Source: an uncultured Alphaproteobacteria bacterium (GTDB lineage: Bacteria; Pseudomonadota; Alphaproteobacteria; Rhizobiales; Rhizobiaceae). From it: a DNA stretch of 64,000 nt. Under the pieces are notes generated by a model. The model did not search any database. It saw only the letters and a list, made by a program, of their open reading frames with translations, and was not told the DNA's origin. Position 1 is the stretch's first letter. Every line of letters starts with the position of its first letter. Shown here one piece after another: positions 7,562 through 15,786 of the stretch. The stretch spans positions 1-64,000 of the forward strand of contig CAKMZB010000010.1 of assembly GCA_929200315.1 (NCBI GenBank), in the 5' to 3' direction. A program made the position numbers and the translations under genes.

Positions 7562-7577
7562 CTGGGCTCTCGCCCAG
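7562..7577 (+). promoter_or_regulatory. Intercistronic hairpin 1
   Basis: CTGGGC-TCTC-GCCCAG is a perfect 6-bp stem beginning 10 bases after the imelysin stop. No T-run follows. With hairpin 2 it may stabilise or process the upstream mRNA. Confidence 0.5.
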
Positions 7578-7592
7578 AACGCAAACGCCGCT

Positions 7593-7623
7593 GTGGTGGC
7601 CCTAATGAAAGACGGGCCACCAC
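7593..7623 (+). promoter_or_regulatory. Intercistronic hairpin 2
   Basis: GTGGTGGCCC and GGGCCACCAC form a perfect 10-bp stem around an 11-base loop. It is not followed by a T-run, so it is not a classic terminator. It lies in the 190-base gap between imelysin and the di-heme oxidoreductase and probably tunes their relative expression. Confidence 0.55.
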
Positions 7624-7742
7624 TACCAGATTGCTCACGAAGCAATGAGGCTCGCTGCAAGATCTGCGATGCAGTGGTTGGCAGCAATATTGGATGCCTC
7701 CACTACTTCCGGGGCTGCACCGGCCAGGTTTTGGAATTCAAT

Positions 7743-9335
7743 ATGACGCGCCAATTGAAAACGTCTGCCCGACTTCCAACCCATCCCGGCATTGTTGGGC
7801 TGGGACTGGCATCACTGACAGTGGCAGCAATTGTTTTCGGCGTTGCGTTGACCATTGCTGATGAAGGGCCGCTGCCCTATCGGACTGACTTGGATCTGGA
7901 CACAAGGCAGCGGGCGGCTGCAATCCTGGCGCCAGTTGAAGACTTCTCCAAACCTCAGCCCTTTGAGGCAATGTCAGCCGGTGCCGCTACGGTCAGAGCT
8001 TCCGGCTCCAACAGTGCTTTCTCCAAATTTTCGCAAAACCTAGCTCCCGAAGAACAGGCCGACTTTGCGGTAGGCAATGGCATATTCAGAAAGCTGTGGA
8101 CCCCGTCGCCTTCCTCCACCCTCGCGTCTGACGGTTTAGGGCCAGTCTTTAATTCCAGGGCTTGCCAGCGCTGCCACATCAAAGATGGGCGTGGCCATCC
8201 ACCACCAGAAGGGCGCTATTGGGAAAATGGAGAGGACGCAGTCTCATTCGTGCTGGGTCTCTCCGTCCCGTTTGGTGAAAATGATGCTGAACAGCCACAA
8301 ACCGGCTCTGAGCGCGTTCTTCCAGAGCCGAATTTTGGCGGCCAGTTGCAGGACTTCTCGGTCCCCGGCCTGGTACGTGAGGGGCGGCCTTTTGTCGAAT
8401 ATGAGACCGTTTTTACTAAATTGAATGACGGAACGGAAATCGCTCTGCGCAAACCCACTTATCGAATAGTTGATCCGGCAAAACCGCTTCATCCAGATGT
8501 GATGATAAGCCCCCGGGTCGCCAATCAGATGATCGGTCTTGGCCTATTGGAAGCTATCCATGATGAAGACCTCAAACGCGTCGCCGACCCCGATGATGAG
8601 GATTCCGATCAGATCTCCGGCCGACTTTCGCTGGCAGTAAATGCTAAAACCGGAGAACCGGCCATCGGGCGATTTGGCTGGAAGGCCGCGCAGCCAACAG
8701 TTCGACAACAATCTGCCTTCGCTTTCGCGACCGACATGGGGCTATCCACATCGCTGGTGAATGAACCTCACGGAGATTGCACCGAATTGCAAACCGCCTG
8801 CTTCCAATTGCCGACCGGTGAAGGCCGCTACGCGGCATCTAATGAGCCGGAAGTCCCGGACGCCCTGCTCGATCTGGTTGCCTTCTACGCCGCCAACCTT
8901 GGCGTTCCGCGTCGGCGCGATGTTGGGGACCCGCAAGTGCTGAGAGGCAAGGAAATCTTCAACGAAATCGGGTGCGTTGGATGCCATCGGCCAAATTTCC
9001 TCACAAGGGATCATGAGACAGTTTCACCATCCCACCGACGGCAGTTGATCTGGCCCTATACCGACCTGCTTCTCCACGACATGGGAGAGGACTTGGCGGA
9101 CAATCGCCCTCAGGGCAGCGCTTCCGGTCGGGAATGGCGCACTCCTCCTCTATGGGGCATCGGGCTGACCCAGCAAGTGTCCGGGCACACCCAGTTCCTT
9201 CACGATGGACGGGCTCGCAACCTGACCGAGGCGGTCTTGTGGCATGGTGGTGAAGCGCTTGCCGCCCGCGATGCGTTTGCGGCTAAGAGTGCTGATGCTC
9301 GTGCGGACCTAATCCGCTTTCTGGAGTCCCTTTAG
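7743..9335 (+). CDS. Di-heme oxidoreductase (DHOR / DUF1111 'thiol oxidoreductase')
   Basis: 530 residues from ATG 7743, which follows TTGGAATTCA; the frame stays open upstream but lacks coding character. An N-terminal hydrophobic segment at residues 17-40 exports or anchors it in the periplasm. Two CxxCH haem c sites are present: CQRCH at 141-145 and CVGCH at 411-415. They flank the long DUF1111 domain (motifs GLGPVFNSRACQRC, then PLWGIGLTQQVSGHTQFLHD). This family is almost always encoded between two imelysin genes. It is thought to handle electron transfer to or from iron during uptake, though the reaction is not settled. Confidence 0.85.
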   Translation: MTRQLKTSARLPTHPGIVGLGLASLTVAAIVFGVALTIADEGPLPYRTDLDLDTRQRAAAILAPVEDFSKPQPFEAMSAGAATVRASGSNSAFSKFSQNLAPEEQADFAVGNGIFRKLWTPSPSSTLASDGLGPVFNSRACQRCHIKDGRGHPPPEGRYWENGEDAVSFVLGLSVPFGENDAEQPQTGSERVLPEPNFGGQLQDFSVPGLVREGRPFVEYETVFTKLNDGTEIALRKPTYRIVDPAKPLHPDVMISPRVANQMIGLGLLEAIHDEDLKRVADPDDEDSDQISGRLSLAVNAKTGEPAIGRFGWKAAQPTVRQQSAFAFATDMGLSTSLVNEPHGDCTELQTACFQLPTGEGRYAASNEPEVPDALLDLVAFYAANLGVPRRRDVGDPQVLRGKEIFNEIGCVGCHRPNFLTRDHETVSPSHRRQLIWPYTDLLLHDMGEDLADNRPQGSASGREWRTPPLWGIGLTQQVSGHTQFLHDGRARNLTEAVLWHGGEALAARDAFAAKSADARADLIRFLESL

Positions 9336-10370
9336 ATGTTAGAGGTCTTGAAAACATATATGCTGGCCACGGCATTGGCCTTCACGTTCTTTTTCCCGGC
9401 TTTGGTGGCTGAGGCACAGGACGAGGCGAGTTATGCTGCAATGAACCAGCGGTTCCTGGCTGGCTACCTCTCCCCCGCGGCAGAGAAATTTCAGGTTGCG
9501 ACAGGCAACCTTGCTGCGACCCTTCAGGCATATTGTGACAATGACACCGGCGGCGTCGAGGCAGCGCTTGCCGATAGCATAGAGGCCGCCGCTGGGCTGA
9601 TGATCCTCCATCTGCCGATCACGCAAAACAACAGTCGCAATGCGCGCATTCTGTTCCACCCTGATCCGCGGGATACGGGAGGACGGCAACTGCGCCGCCT
9701 GTTGGGGGGCGATGTGCCTTTCGGCGACATGTCCGGCAAGAGCGTTGCTTTGCGTGGGTTGGGCACTCTGGATCGTCTCTTTTCTCGCCTTAATGAGCAA
9801 AGAGCCTGCGCGCTCGCCGCGACCGTAGCGGTAGACCTTCACGAAACGGCCGAGGAAATTTCCGCTGCCGTGCCAGCATTCACGCAGACGGTCCTCAACC
9901 CCGGACCTGACAATCCGCTGTACCGAACACACGCTGAAGCCTCCGCCAAGATTGTGGGGTCCTTGAGCACCTCGGTTGCCGCTCTTCGAGACCGGACAAT
10001 TGGGCCCATGATTGGGGAAAATGCCGAGCGCAGCCGGTGGAGGTCAGCTCCCCTGCGACACAGCGGCGCGACCTTTGATTATCTGCAAGCCCAGATCCAT
10101 TCCATGACAGACTTGGTAGCAGCGTTGGAACTATCCTCTGAAGGGGACATCGGCACCGCCAAATCAAACTTCAGCTTTGAAGCCGCCAATCTCGAGCGCT
10201 TCCTGACATCATTCGACCGATCGGTGGAGGTGGTGGCTGCCAAAGAAGACAGCAGACAGCGGCTCAAGGCAATGGTTTTTGGGTTGAACGGGCTGGAACA
10301 GGTGTCCTCCGCTGGCTTGATGCAGGCGCTTGGACTGAAATCGGGCTTCAATGCCCTTGATGGTGATTGA
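9336..10370 (+). CDS. Second imelysin-family protein
   Basis: 344 residues. The ATG at 9336 immediately follows the DHOR stop (TAGATG). Residues 1-27 are a signal peptide (ATALAFTFFFPALVAEA). It aligns in character with short imelysins: helical, with an LHETAEEISAAV helix and a conserved LRGLGTLDRLF element where the first imelysin has its GxHxxE region. The GxHxxE residues themselves are not present, so any metal site differs. It is the standard third gene of imelysin-DHOR-imelysin-DUF1513 operons and overlaps the next gene at TGATG. Confidence 0.75.
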   Translation: MLEVLKTYMLATALAFTFFFPALVAEAQDEASYAAMNQRFLAGYLSPAAEKFQVATGNLAATLQAYCDNDTGGVEAALADSIEAAAGLMILHLPITQNNSRNARILFHPDPRDTGGRQLRRLLGGDVPFGDMSGKSVALRGLGTLDRLFSRLNEQRACALAATVAVDLHETAEEISAAVPAFTQTVLNPGPDNPLYRTHAEASAKIVGSLSTSVAALRDRTIGPMIGENAERSRWRSAPLRHSGATFDYLQAQIHSMTDLVAALELSSEGDIGTAKSNFSFEAANLERFLTSFDRSVEVVAAKEDSRQRLKAMVFGLNGLEQVSSAGLMQALGLKSGFNALDGD

Positions 10371-11500
10371 TGCGATCGCTGAAAAAACAATCTGATCCAG
10401 TCCCGATGAACCGCAGGCAGGCGCTTGCCGTTTTCGGCGGTGCGGCATTCGGCGCGGCGTTTGCCAAACCTGCTTTTGCCGAGGAGATTCTCGACAATGA
10501 GATCTATGTTGCATCCGTTCGCCTGACCGATGGTCGCGATGCCATTGCAACGGTGAACGGCTCTGGAACGCTGCTGAACATCACACCAATCCCGGCACGG
10601 GGACACGATTTTGCCGTGCGTGGTGACGGATTGGTTGTGGCGTTTGCCCGAAGACCGGGCACTTTCGCGGTGGCCGGCAAACCGGGGCGCGAAACCGCCT
10701 TACCCCAGAAAGTGTTCTTCGCCCCAGCAGATCGGCACTTTAACGGTCATGGCGCTTTCTCCAGCGATGGGCGATTGCTCTACGCCTCAGAAAATGACTT
10801 TGCTGGAGGCAGAGGGTGTGTGGGCGTCTATGAGACATCGAATTTTAGCCGCGTCGGCGAGTTTTCCTCAGGCGGCGTCGGCCCTCATGAAATCCTGCTT
10901 TTGCCAAATGGAGTGCTGGCCGTGGCCAATGGAGGCATCGAGACGCATCCAGACTTTCCACGCGCCAAGTTGAACATGGACAGCATGCAGCCGAACCTGG
11001 CTTACATCGAACCTAAGCGGGGCGATCTGACCGAACTTCAATCCTTGCCACCTCACCTGCACCATCTCTCTATTCGTCACCTCACATGGTCGTCCGTTAG
11101 CAATCAGGTTTGGTTTGGGTGCCAATGGGAGGGAGATACCGATGCCGGCGTCGCTCTGGTGGGACGACACAGCCGCGGCAAGGCAATTGATTGGCTGGAA
11201 ATGCCTCAAGGTGGTTGGGGTAGCATGCGCGGCTATATCGGCTCCGTCGCCACCAACGCTGATGGAACTCTTATCGCCGTTTCCTCCCCGCGTGGTGGGA
11301 AGGTTTGCATCTGGCGAGCGAATGGCACGTTCCAGCGGATGGTCAACCGGGCAGACGTAAGCGGGTTGAGCCCATCCGCCAGCGCAATACTTGCGACAGA
11401 TGGGCAAGGCACAATTGGTTCCTTGTTCAAAACCAGCGCCGCGCCAGTCCTGGGAATCTCCGCTTTCGACAACCATTTGCGGCGCGTTGCCACATCCTGA
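10370..11500 (+). CDS. DUF1513 protein, Tat-type signal
   Basis: 376 residues from ATG 10370, overlapping the previous stop by one base. An internal Met at 10406 begins NRRQALAVFGGAAFGAAFA, a twin-arginine signal, and may be the real start. The mature part repeats short strands typical of a beta-propeller (GHGAFSSDGRLLYASEND; GSVATNADGTLIAVSSPRGG), as in the DUF1513 family. Tat export suggests that it folds, perhaps with a cofactor, before export. It is the last gene of the operon; its role in iron handling is unknown. No clear terminator follows. Confidence 0.75.
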   Translation: MRSLKKQSDPVPMNRRQALAVFGGAAFGAAFAKPAFAEEILDNEIYVASVRLTDGRDAIATVNGSGTLLNITPIPARGHDFAVRGDGLVVAFARRPGTFAVAGKPGRETALPQKVFFAPADRHFNGHGAFSSDGRLLYASENDFAGGRGCVGVYETSNFSRVGEFSSGGVGPHEILLLPNGVLAVANGGIETHPDFPRAKLNMDSMQPNLAYIEPKRGDLTELQSLPPHLHHLSIRHLTWSSVSNQVWFGCQWEGDTDAGVALVGRHSRGKAIDWLEMPQGGWGSMRGYIGSVATNADGTLIAVSSPRGGKVCIWRANGTFQRMVNRADVSGLSPSASAILATDGQGTIGSLFKTSAAPVLGISAFDNHLRRVATS

Positions 11501-11592
11501 GTGCGACCTGGCCTGCACGATTGGAAGGCTAGGTGCACTCAAAACGATCTACCCAAAAGCTAACACTTTAGAACTGCTCTACTTTTCGGATC

Positions 11593-11610
11593 TTGATCTG
11601 TAGTAGTCAA
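11593..11610. promoter_or_regulatory. Weak dyad upstream of the RirA-like gene
   Basis: TTGA-N10-TCAA, 62 bases upstream of the regulator start. It resembles a canonical IRO box (TGA-N9-TCA) but with one extra spacer base, so it is a weak autoregulatory candidate only. Confidence 0.2.
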
Positions 11611-11672
11611 TTCTCGCTTGGAAATCAGAGGGTTCGCTTGCGGAAGCTCTGATTCTACCTCATAATATTGCA

Positions 11673-12140
11673 ATGCAGCTAACGAAACAGACCAATTACG
11701 CTTTGCGGATTCTGATGTATTGCGCAGCCCATGATGGGCCGGTCCGATTGTCGGAGGTCGCCGCATTCTATGGTCTGTCACAACCTTTCCTCCACAAGGT
11801 GCTACAGTCCACCAGGAAAACGGGCTTCGTCATCACCATGCGGGGGCGTACCGGCGGCTTCAAACTCGCCCGTCCGGCTGAAGATATCACGGTTGGGGCA
11901 GTTGTGCGCTCCGTTGAAGACCGTTTCGAGATGGCTGAGTGCTTTCGCGATGACGCATCATGCCCGCTGGAACAATCCTGTGGTCTGAATGGTGCTTTCA
12001 GGGAAGCATTGAACGCATTCCTCAGTGTGCTGGACGGCTACACGATAGCCGATATCACGGACGAACGGACCAATATCAATGTGTTGACAACTCTGGAAGC
12101 CATGACGCGCTTGCCGTTCCGGGACGTCGAAGCCGCTTAG
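11673..12140 (+). CDS. RirA-like Rrf2-family iron-sulfur regulator
   Basis: 155 residues. MQLTKQTNYALRILMYCA is the Rrf2/RirA N-terminus. A winged helix-turn-helix follows (VAAFYGLSQPFLHKVLQST, wing RGRTGGFKL). Cysteines at 90, 97 and 103 (MAEC, SCPLEQSC) match the three ligands of the RirA 4Fe-4S cluster. The C-terminal GYTIADIT helix also matches. In rhizobia, holo-RirA represses iron-uptake genes when iron is plentiful. The recognition helix differs from that of canonical RirA as I recall it, so this may be a paralogue with its own operator, plausibly the GGA-N9-TCC element in this module. It could instead be the organism's only RirA; the window cannot tell. Confidence 0.8.
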   Translation: MQLTKQTNYALRILMYCAAHDGPVRLSEVAAFYGLSQPFLHKVLQSTRKTGFVITMRGRTGGFKLARPAEDITVGAVVRSVEDRFEMAECFRDDASCPLEQSCGLNGAFREALNAFLSVLDGYTIADITDERTNINVLTTLEAMTRLPFRDVEAA

Positions 12141-12216
12141 TTCAGTTGTTGGTTGAGTAACAACGAACAAGCTTTCGTATTTCTTCCAGTTTCAATTTTG
12201 CTACATCTCTGTCAGC

Positions 12217-12393
12217 CTAAGTTTGTCGACCACATGATGCCAGATGCCGTGCTAGATCACCTGCTCGATGCGGACAACGTGTTCTCAGTGAAATCCGGAG
12301 TGTGGTTTTTGAACCGGAATGCTGTGTCGGGAGTGGCCAACGGAAATAGTATATACCGTGGCGAGATAGCGATAGATAAGCCGGTAGCTTCAT
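12217..12393 (-). pseudogene. Tyrosine integrase N-terminal remnant next to tRNA-Ser
   Basis: 58 residues from ATG 12393 (MKLPAYLSLSRHGIYYFRW, later LRISLRTRCPHRAGDLARHL) match the N-terminal arm-binding region of phage-type tyrosine recombinases (DUF6538-like). The frame stops at 12217, and the core-binding and catalytic domains (R..H-x-x-R..Y) are missing. The start lies 66 bases beyond the encoded CCA of tRNA-Ser, reading away from it: the usual position of an integrase at an integrated island's tRNA end. The rest of 12141-12458 contains no gene. Confidence 0.6.
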
Positions 12394-12458
12394 AGTGAGT
12401 GTTACACCTTGTGTCTCACTTACCATCCAGAACTCTAGGTCATTGATTTATAATCAAA

Positions 12459-12548
12459 TGGCGGAGAGACAGGGATTCGAACCCTGGAGACGGTCTCCCG
12501 CCTACACACTTTCCAGGCGTGCGCCTTCGACCACTCGGCCACCTCTCC
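12459..12548 (-). tRNA. tRNA-Ser (anticodon GGA)
   Basis: Read on the minus strand from 12548. The acceptor GGAGAGG pairs with TCTCTCC, the anticodon loop contains TGGAAAG giving anticodon GGA, there is a long variable arm (GGCGGGAGACCGTC) typical of class II tRNA-Ser, and the T-arm is CAGGGTTCGAATCCCTG. The discriminator is G and CCA is encoded at 12459-12461. Its 3' end is flanked by an integrase remnant, so it has served as an integration site. Confidence 0.95.
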
Positions 12549-12757
12549 GCATAGGCCAAACCGGGCGGTATCGCTTACCGGCTGGACCGGCGCGGATATA
12601 CACATAGGAGCGGGCTCGTTACAACCGGTTTGCGCGGGGATTTTGGTGAAACCTTGACTGGCTTCAGGCCTTGTTCGTGGCAGAGCCATCACCACATGGC
12701 CGGAAAAGCATTGTCGCGCTATAGCGACTGCCCAGATGAGCTGACGAAGGAGTTGGA

Positions 12758-13081
12758 ATGTTTCGGATTACCGCGCGAATTTTGGCGATCTTTCTGTTGG
12801 CACTGGCGGTGGTTCTGGCCGTTTTGGACATAACGCGTTCTGTCACGGCGTCCGGAATTGTGCTCACACCTTTTTCGCAGACATTGGAGACCATCCGACC
12901 CGGCGTGATAGCCGATTTTGGACAAACTGTCTCTGAGAACCTCCATCCGCTGTTGTGGGATCCGGTTCTCACATTCATTTTTCTTCTGCCAAGCTGGCTG
13001 GTCTGCGGCTTTCTTGCCCTCATTTTTCTGCGCCTTGGGCGCGGGCGACCGCATCCACTTCGACGCTTTTCCAGCCGCTAG
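12758..13081 (+). CDS. Small membrane protein upstream of msrA
   Basis: 107 residues from ATG 12758, with a GAAGGAGTTGGA ribosome-binding site. Two predicted transmembrane segments are at residues about 5-25 (ILAIFLLALAVVLAVLD) and 70-93 (VLTFIFLLPSWLVCGFLALIFL), joined by a periplasmic loop, with a basic C-terminus (GRGRPHPLRRFSSR). I recognise no named family. It ends 24 bases before msrA in the same direction, so the two are probably co-transcribed. Confidence 0.65.
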   Translation: MFRITARILAIFLLALAVVLAVLDITRSVTASGIVLTPFSQTLETIRPGVIADFGQTVSENLHPLLWDPVLTFIFLLPSWLVCGFLALIFLRLGRGRPHPLRRFSSR

Positions 13082-13105
13082 TCCTAAAGCCAGGAAAGAC
13101 CTTCC

Positions 13106-13765
13106 ATGTTCTTGATTGACCGCCTTACCAGCAAGATGAAACTGCCTGATGCGTCCACCGCCTTGCCGGGGCGTGACGAGGCGATCCCGACGGCTGAAAC
13201 GCATTTCGTGAACGGCAACCCGATTACCGCACCGGTGCCGGAGGGGATGAGCGAAATCTATCTCGGGATGGGCTGTTTCTGGGGTGTGGAGCGACTTTTC
13301 TGGGAGACGCAAGGCGTTTGGGTCACGGCGGCTGGCTACCAGGCCGGGATGACCCCGAACCCCACCTATCAGGAAGTTTGCACGGGCCTTACCGGCCACA
13401 ACGAGACGGTGCGCGTGGTCTTTGACCCCGAGCACGTCTCGCTCGAAGCGCTGCTCCAGATGTTTTGGGAAAGTCATGACCCGACGCAGGGCATGCGCCA
13501 GGGCAACGACACCGGCACGCAATACCGCTCCGGCATTTATGTGACGAGCGTTGAGCAGAAGGTTGCTGCACGCGCCAGCCGTGATGCCTATCAGAACGCC
13601 CTTTCCCAAGCTGGCAAGGGTGCGATCACGACGGAAATTCTGGACGCGCCAGCGTTCTATTTTGCCGAGGAATACCACCAGCAATATCTCGCCAAGAACC
13701 CAGGCGGTTATTGCAACATGCACGGCGCCGGCGTTGCCTGCCCGGTGCCACAGCCGGCAGGTTAG
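13106..13765 (+). CDS. msrA: Peptide methionine-S-sulfoxide reductase MsrA
   Basis: 219 residues from ATG 13106. The catalytic motif [13 protein letters not shown] (nucleophile Cys57) is followed by the conserved [44 protein letters not shown] and [20 protein letters not shown] segments, with C-terminal resolving-type cysteines ([13 protein letters not shown]). MsrA reduces the S-epimer of methionine sulfoxide in oxidised proteins using thioredoxin. The roughly 50-residue N-terminal extension before the catalytic core lacks a signal peptide, so the enzyme is cytoplasmic. It is convergent with mepA. Confidence 0.95.
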   Translation: MFLIDRLTSKMKLPDASTALPGRDEAIPTAETHFVNGNPITAPVPEGMSEIYLGMGCFWGVERLFWETQGVWVTAAGYQAGMTPNPTYQEVCTGLTGHNETVRVVFDPEHVSLEALLQMFWESHDPTQGMRQGNDTGTQYRSGIYVTSVEQKVAARASRDAYQNALSQAGKGAITTEILDAPAFYFAEEYHQQYLAKNPGGYCNMHGAGVACPVPQPAG

Positions 13766-13774
13766 GGTCCGCGA

Positions 13775-14857
13775 TCAGCCGTCGTTCGCCGTTGGGCGGA
13801 ATTTCGGCAAAGTCACTTTGTTGAACGGGTTGAAGGGGTTGATCTGCGGTGTCGGCACCGGCTCAGCCTGCGGTACCACAGCCCGTCCACCGGCCAGTTG
13901 AAGCTCCACTTGTTCCACCTTGGCGGGTTGTGGGCCGTTCAGCACAGCACGGCAGACGGCGGGGAGCTGCGCCATTGTGATCTGCGGCTTTGGCTTGCGC
14001 CGAACCGGCTTTTTCTTGGCGCTGGCTTTGGGCTTTGGCTTTACCTTCACTTTGGGCTTTTTCGGGTTGAGGAGGGCGAGCCAGTCCTTCACCTCCTTAC
14101 CGCACCCGTCATCAGCTCGAGGTTTGGCCTGCGCACGGCACTGGGGTGATCCGGCAGGGCAGGAAAGCCGCACATGCATGTGGTAATGGTGCCCCCAATA
14201 GGGTCGCACCTTGTGGAGCCAGCGTCGCTCTGCACCCTCGCCTTTTTCGCGCTTGCACAGTTCAGCCTTGATAACCGGATGAACCAGCACGCGCTCCACC
14301 TGTTTGTAGGCGGCGGCGGTCTTGATGAGACCGAAGGTCTCCTGCGTGAAGGCGGACCCGATGCGGCTTTGGTCGAGCTTGCCGTTTTTCGTGGCGAGCA
14401 TCGTTGTGGCGCCAAGCTCCTCGCGCTCTTTGTAGGAGAGTGTGCGTTCCGGCATTTCGGTGAGCCAGATGTCGGCGTCGAGGCCAAGCTGGTGGGATGC
14501 GTGGCCGGACAGCATCGGCCCGCCGCGTGGCTGTGAAATATCGCCGACCAGCAGGCCGTTCCAGCCAACTTTCTGCGCATCTTGGGAGAGCTGGACCACG
14601 GTCTTTACGGTGTCCGGATGCCCCCACCGGCGGTTGCGGGAAAGGCGCATGGCCTGCCAGGTCGGCCCGTCGGTGGGGACAGCTATACCCCCGGCCAGGC
14701 ACCCTTTGGAATAAAAGCCATGGGCGGCGGGTTTCATGACGGCGGGGAGCTGGCGGGAGCCGAACAGTGTTTTAGCGGCGGGTTCAGCAAGCGCCCCTGG
14801 TGCGACAAGGGTCGCGGCAATCGAGAATGTCAGGAATTGGCGCAGGCGCTTCCACAT
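13775..14857 (-). CDS. mepA: Penicillin-insensitive murein endopeptidase MepA
   Basis: 360 residues from ATG 14857, with a GGGGAGACGGACC ribosome-binding site; the open frame to 14905 adds only non-conserved residues. Residues 1-24 are a signal peptide. Zinc-ligand motifs of the LAS/M74 family are present: GGPMLSGHASHQLGLDADIW and, later, YWGHHYHMHVRLSCP. The enzyme cleaves D-alanyl-meso-diaminopimelyl cross-links in periplasmic peptidoglycan. The C-terminal 100 residues after the catalytic domain are a Lys/Pro-rich linker (KKPKVKVKPKPKASAKKKP) followed by a tail unlike E. coli MepA. Confidence 0.9.
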   Translation of the reverse strand: MWKRLRQFLTFSIAATLVAPGALAEPAAKTLFGSRQLPAVMKPAAHGFYSKGCLAGGIAVPTDGPTWQAMRLSRNRRWGHPDTVKTVVQLSQDAQKVGWNGLLVGDISQPRGGPMLSGHASHQLGLDADIWLTEMPERTLSYKEREELGATTMLATKNGKLDQSRIGSAFTQETFGLIKTAAAYKQVERVLVHPVIKAELCKREKGEGAERRWLHKVRPYWGHHYHMHVRLSCPAGSPQCRAQAKPRADDGCGKEVKDWLALLNPKKPKVKVKPKPKASAKKKPVRRKPKPQITMAQLPAVCRAVLNGPQPAKVEQVELQLAGGRAVVPQAEPVPTPQINPFNPFNKVTLPKFRPTANDG

Positions 14858-14961
14858 GGTCCGTCTCCCCAAAATTGCACGCGGCAACAGCGCGGCGTTG
14901 GGCAAACTATAACAGCATTTGCCTTGGCGCGAAGGGCGAGGTCAGACGCGGTGGAAAAGCA

Positions 14962-14989
14962 GAAGGGGCGTTGTTTCCAGCGCCCCTTC
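14962..14989 (-). terminator. Terminator of the peroxiredoxin gene
   Basis: GAAGGGGCG and CGCCCCTTC form a perfect 9-bp stem with a 10-base loop, 21 bases past the peroxiredoxin stop. On the minus strand it is followed by TGCTTTTCC, a modest T-tract. Confidence 0.65.
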
Positions 14990-15010
14990 AAAAGCCGATC
15001 GGCTTTGAGC

Positions 15011-15649
15011 CTATTTTCCGGGCTGGGGAACGACGCGCAGATAGGGGCGCACGGTGGTCCAGCCTTCGGGGAATTTCTCTTTCGCCGCTTCATCGGAAAC
15101 GGCGGGGACAATGATGACATCTTCGCCATCTTTCCAGTTCACCGGCGTTGCCACCGAGTGGTTGGCCGTGAGCTGAAGGGAATCGATGACGCGGATGATT
15201 TCATCGAAATTTCGGCCTGTGGAGGCGGGGTATTCGAGCTTCAGTTTCACCTTCTTGTCCGGGCCGATCACATAGACCGAACGCACGGTCATCGTATCAG
15301 AGGCATTGGGGTGGATCATGCCGTAAAGTCTGGCAACGGTGCCGTCGTCGGCAATCAGCGGGAAGTTCACGGCGGAACCCTGTGTCTGTTTGATGTCGTC
15401 GAGCCAGCCGTCATGGTTTTCAAGCTCGTCCACCGAAAGCCCCATCACCTTCACGCCGCGTTTGGTGAATTCGTCTTTCAGCTTTGCCGTATAGCCAAGC
15501 TCTGTGGTGCAAACCGGGGTGTAGTTTTTGGGGTGCGAGAACAGCACGGCCCAGGAGCCGTCGATGTAATCGTGAAAGGTGATCTCACCTTCGGTGGTCT
15601 GTGCAGTGAAGTTGGGGGCGTCATCGCCAATGAGGAGAACATTGGTCAT
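15011..15649 (-). CDS. 1-Cys peroxiredoxin (Prx6 type)
   Basis: 212 residues from ATG 15649. The peroxidatic site is HPKNYTPVCTTE with Cys47. The long C-terminal half (TMTVRSVYVIGPDKKVKLKLEYPASTGRNFDEIIRVIDSLQLT, here cited in part) and the TPVNWKDGEDVIIVPAVSD segment place it in the Prx6/1-Cys subgroup rather than AhpC. It reduces H2O2 and organic hydroperoxides in the cytoplasm. It is monocistronic, with its own terminator and a 137-base upstream gap. No OxyR site is recognisable by eye. Confidence 0.9.
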   Translation of the reverse strand: MTNVLLIGDDAPNFTAQTTEGEITFHDYIDGSWAVLFSHPKNYTPVCTTELGYTAKLKDEFTKRGVKVMGLSVDELENHDGWLDDIKQTQGSAVNFPLIADDGTVARLYGMIHPNASDTMTVRSVYVIGPDKKVKLKLEYPASTGRNFDEIIRVIDSLQLTANHSVATPVNWKDGEDVIIVPAVSDEAAKEKFPEGWTTVRPYLRVVPQPGK

Positions 15650-15786
15650 GGAGAATCCTTCCGGGCCGGGTTTGCTTTCGCTTTAATATAGCAAATGCGA
15701 AGCGTTGTTTCGAGGGTCGTCATCGCGTGATTGCACTCCGACGCGCCAAAGTGGTGCGGCGGAGTAGGGCATCAAGCCAAATGGTT

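Noticed and set aside
7500-7742. N-terminal extension of the di-heme oxidoreductase
   Set aside because: The frame is open but overlaps the imelysin end and the two hairpins, and the ATG at 7743 precedes the natural membrane-export segment.
12153-12395. 80-codon plus-strand frame near tRNA-Ser
   Set aside because: Antisense to the integrase remnant, which has the recognisable sequence.
12719-13723. 334-codon minus-strand frame opposite msrA
   Set aside because: Antisense of the clearly recognised MsrA and its upstream gene.
14582-15691. 369-codon plus-strand frame spanning mepA, the gap and peroxiredoxin
   Set aside because: It runs antisense across two recognised genes and a terminator; no coding motif.
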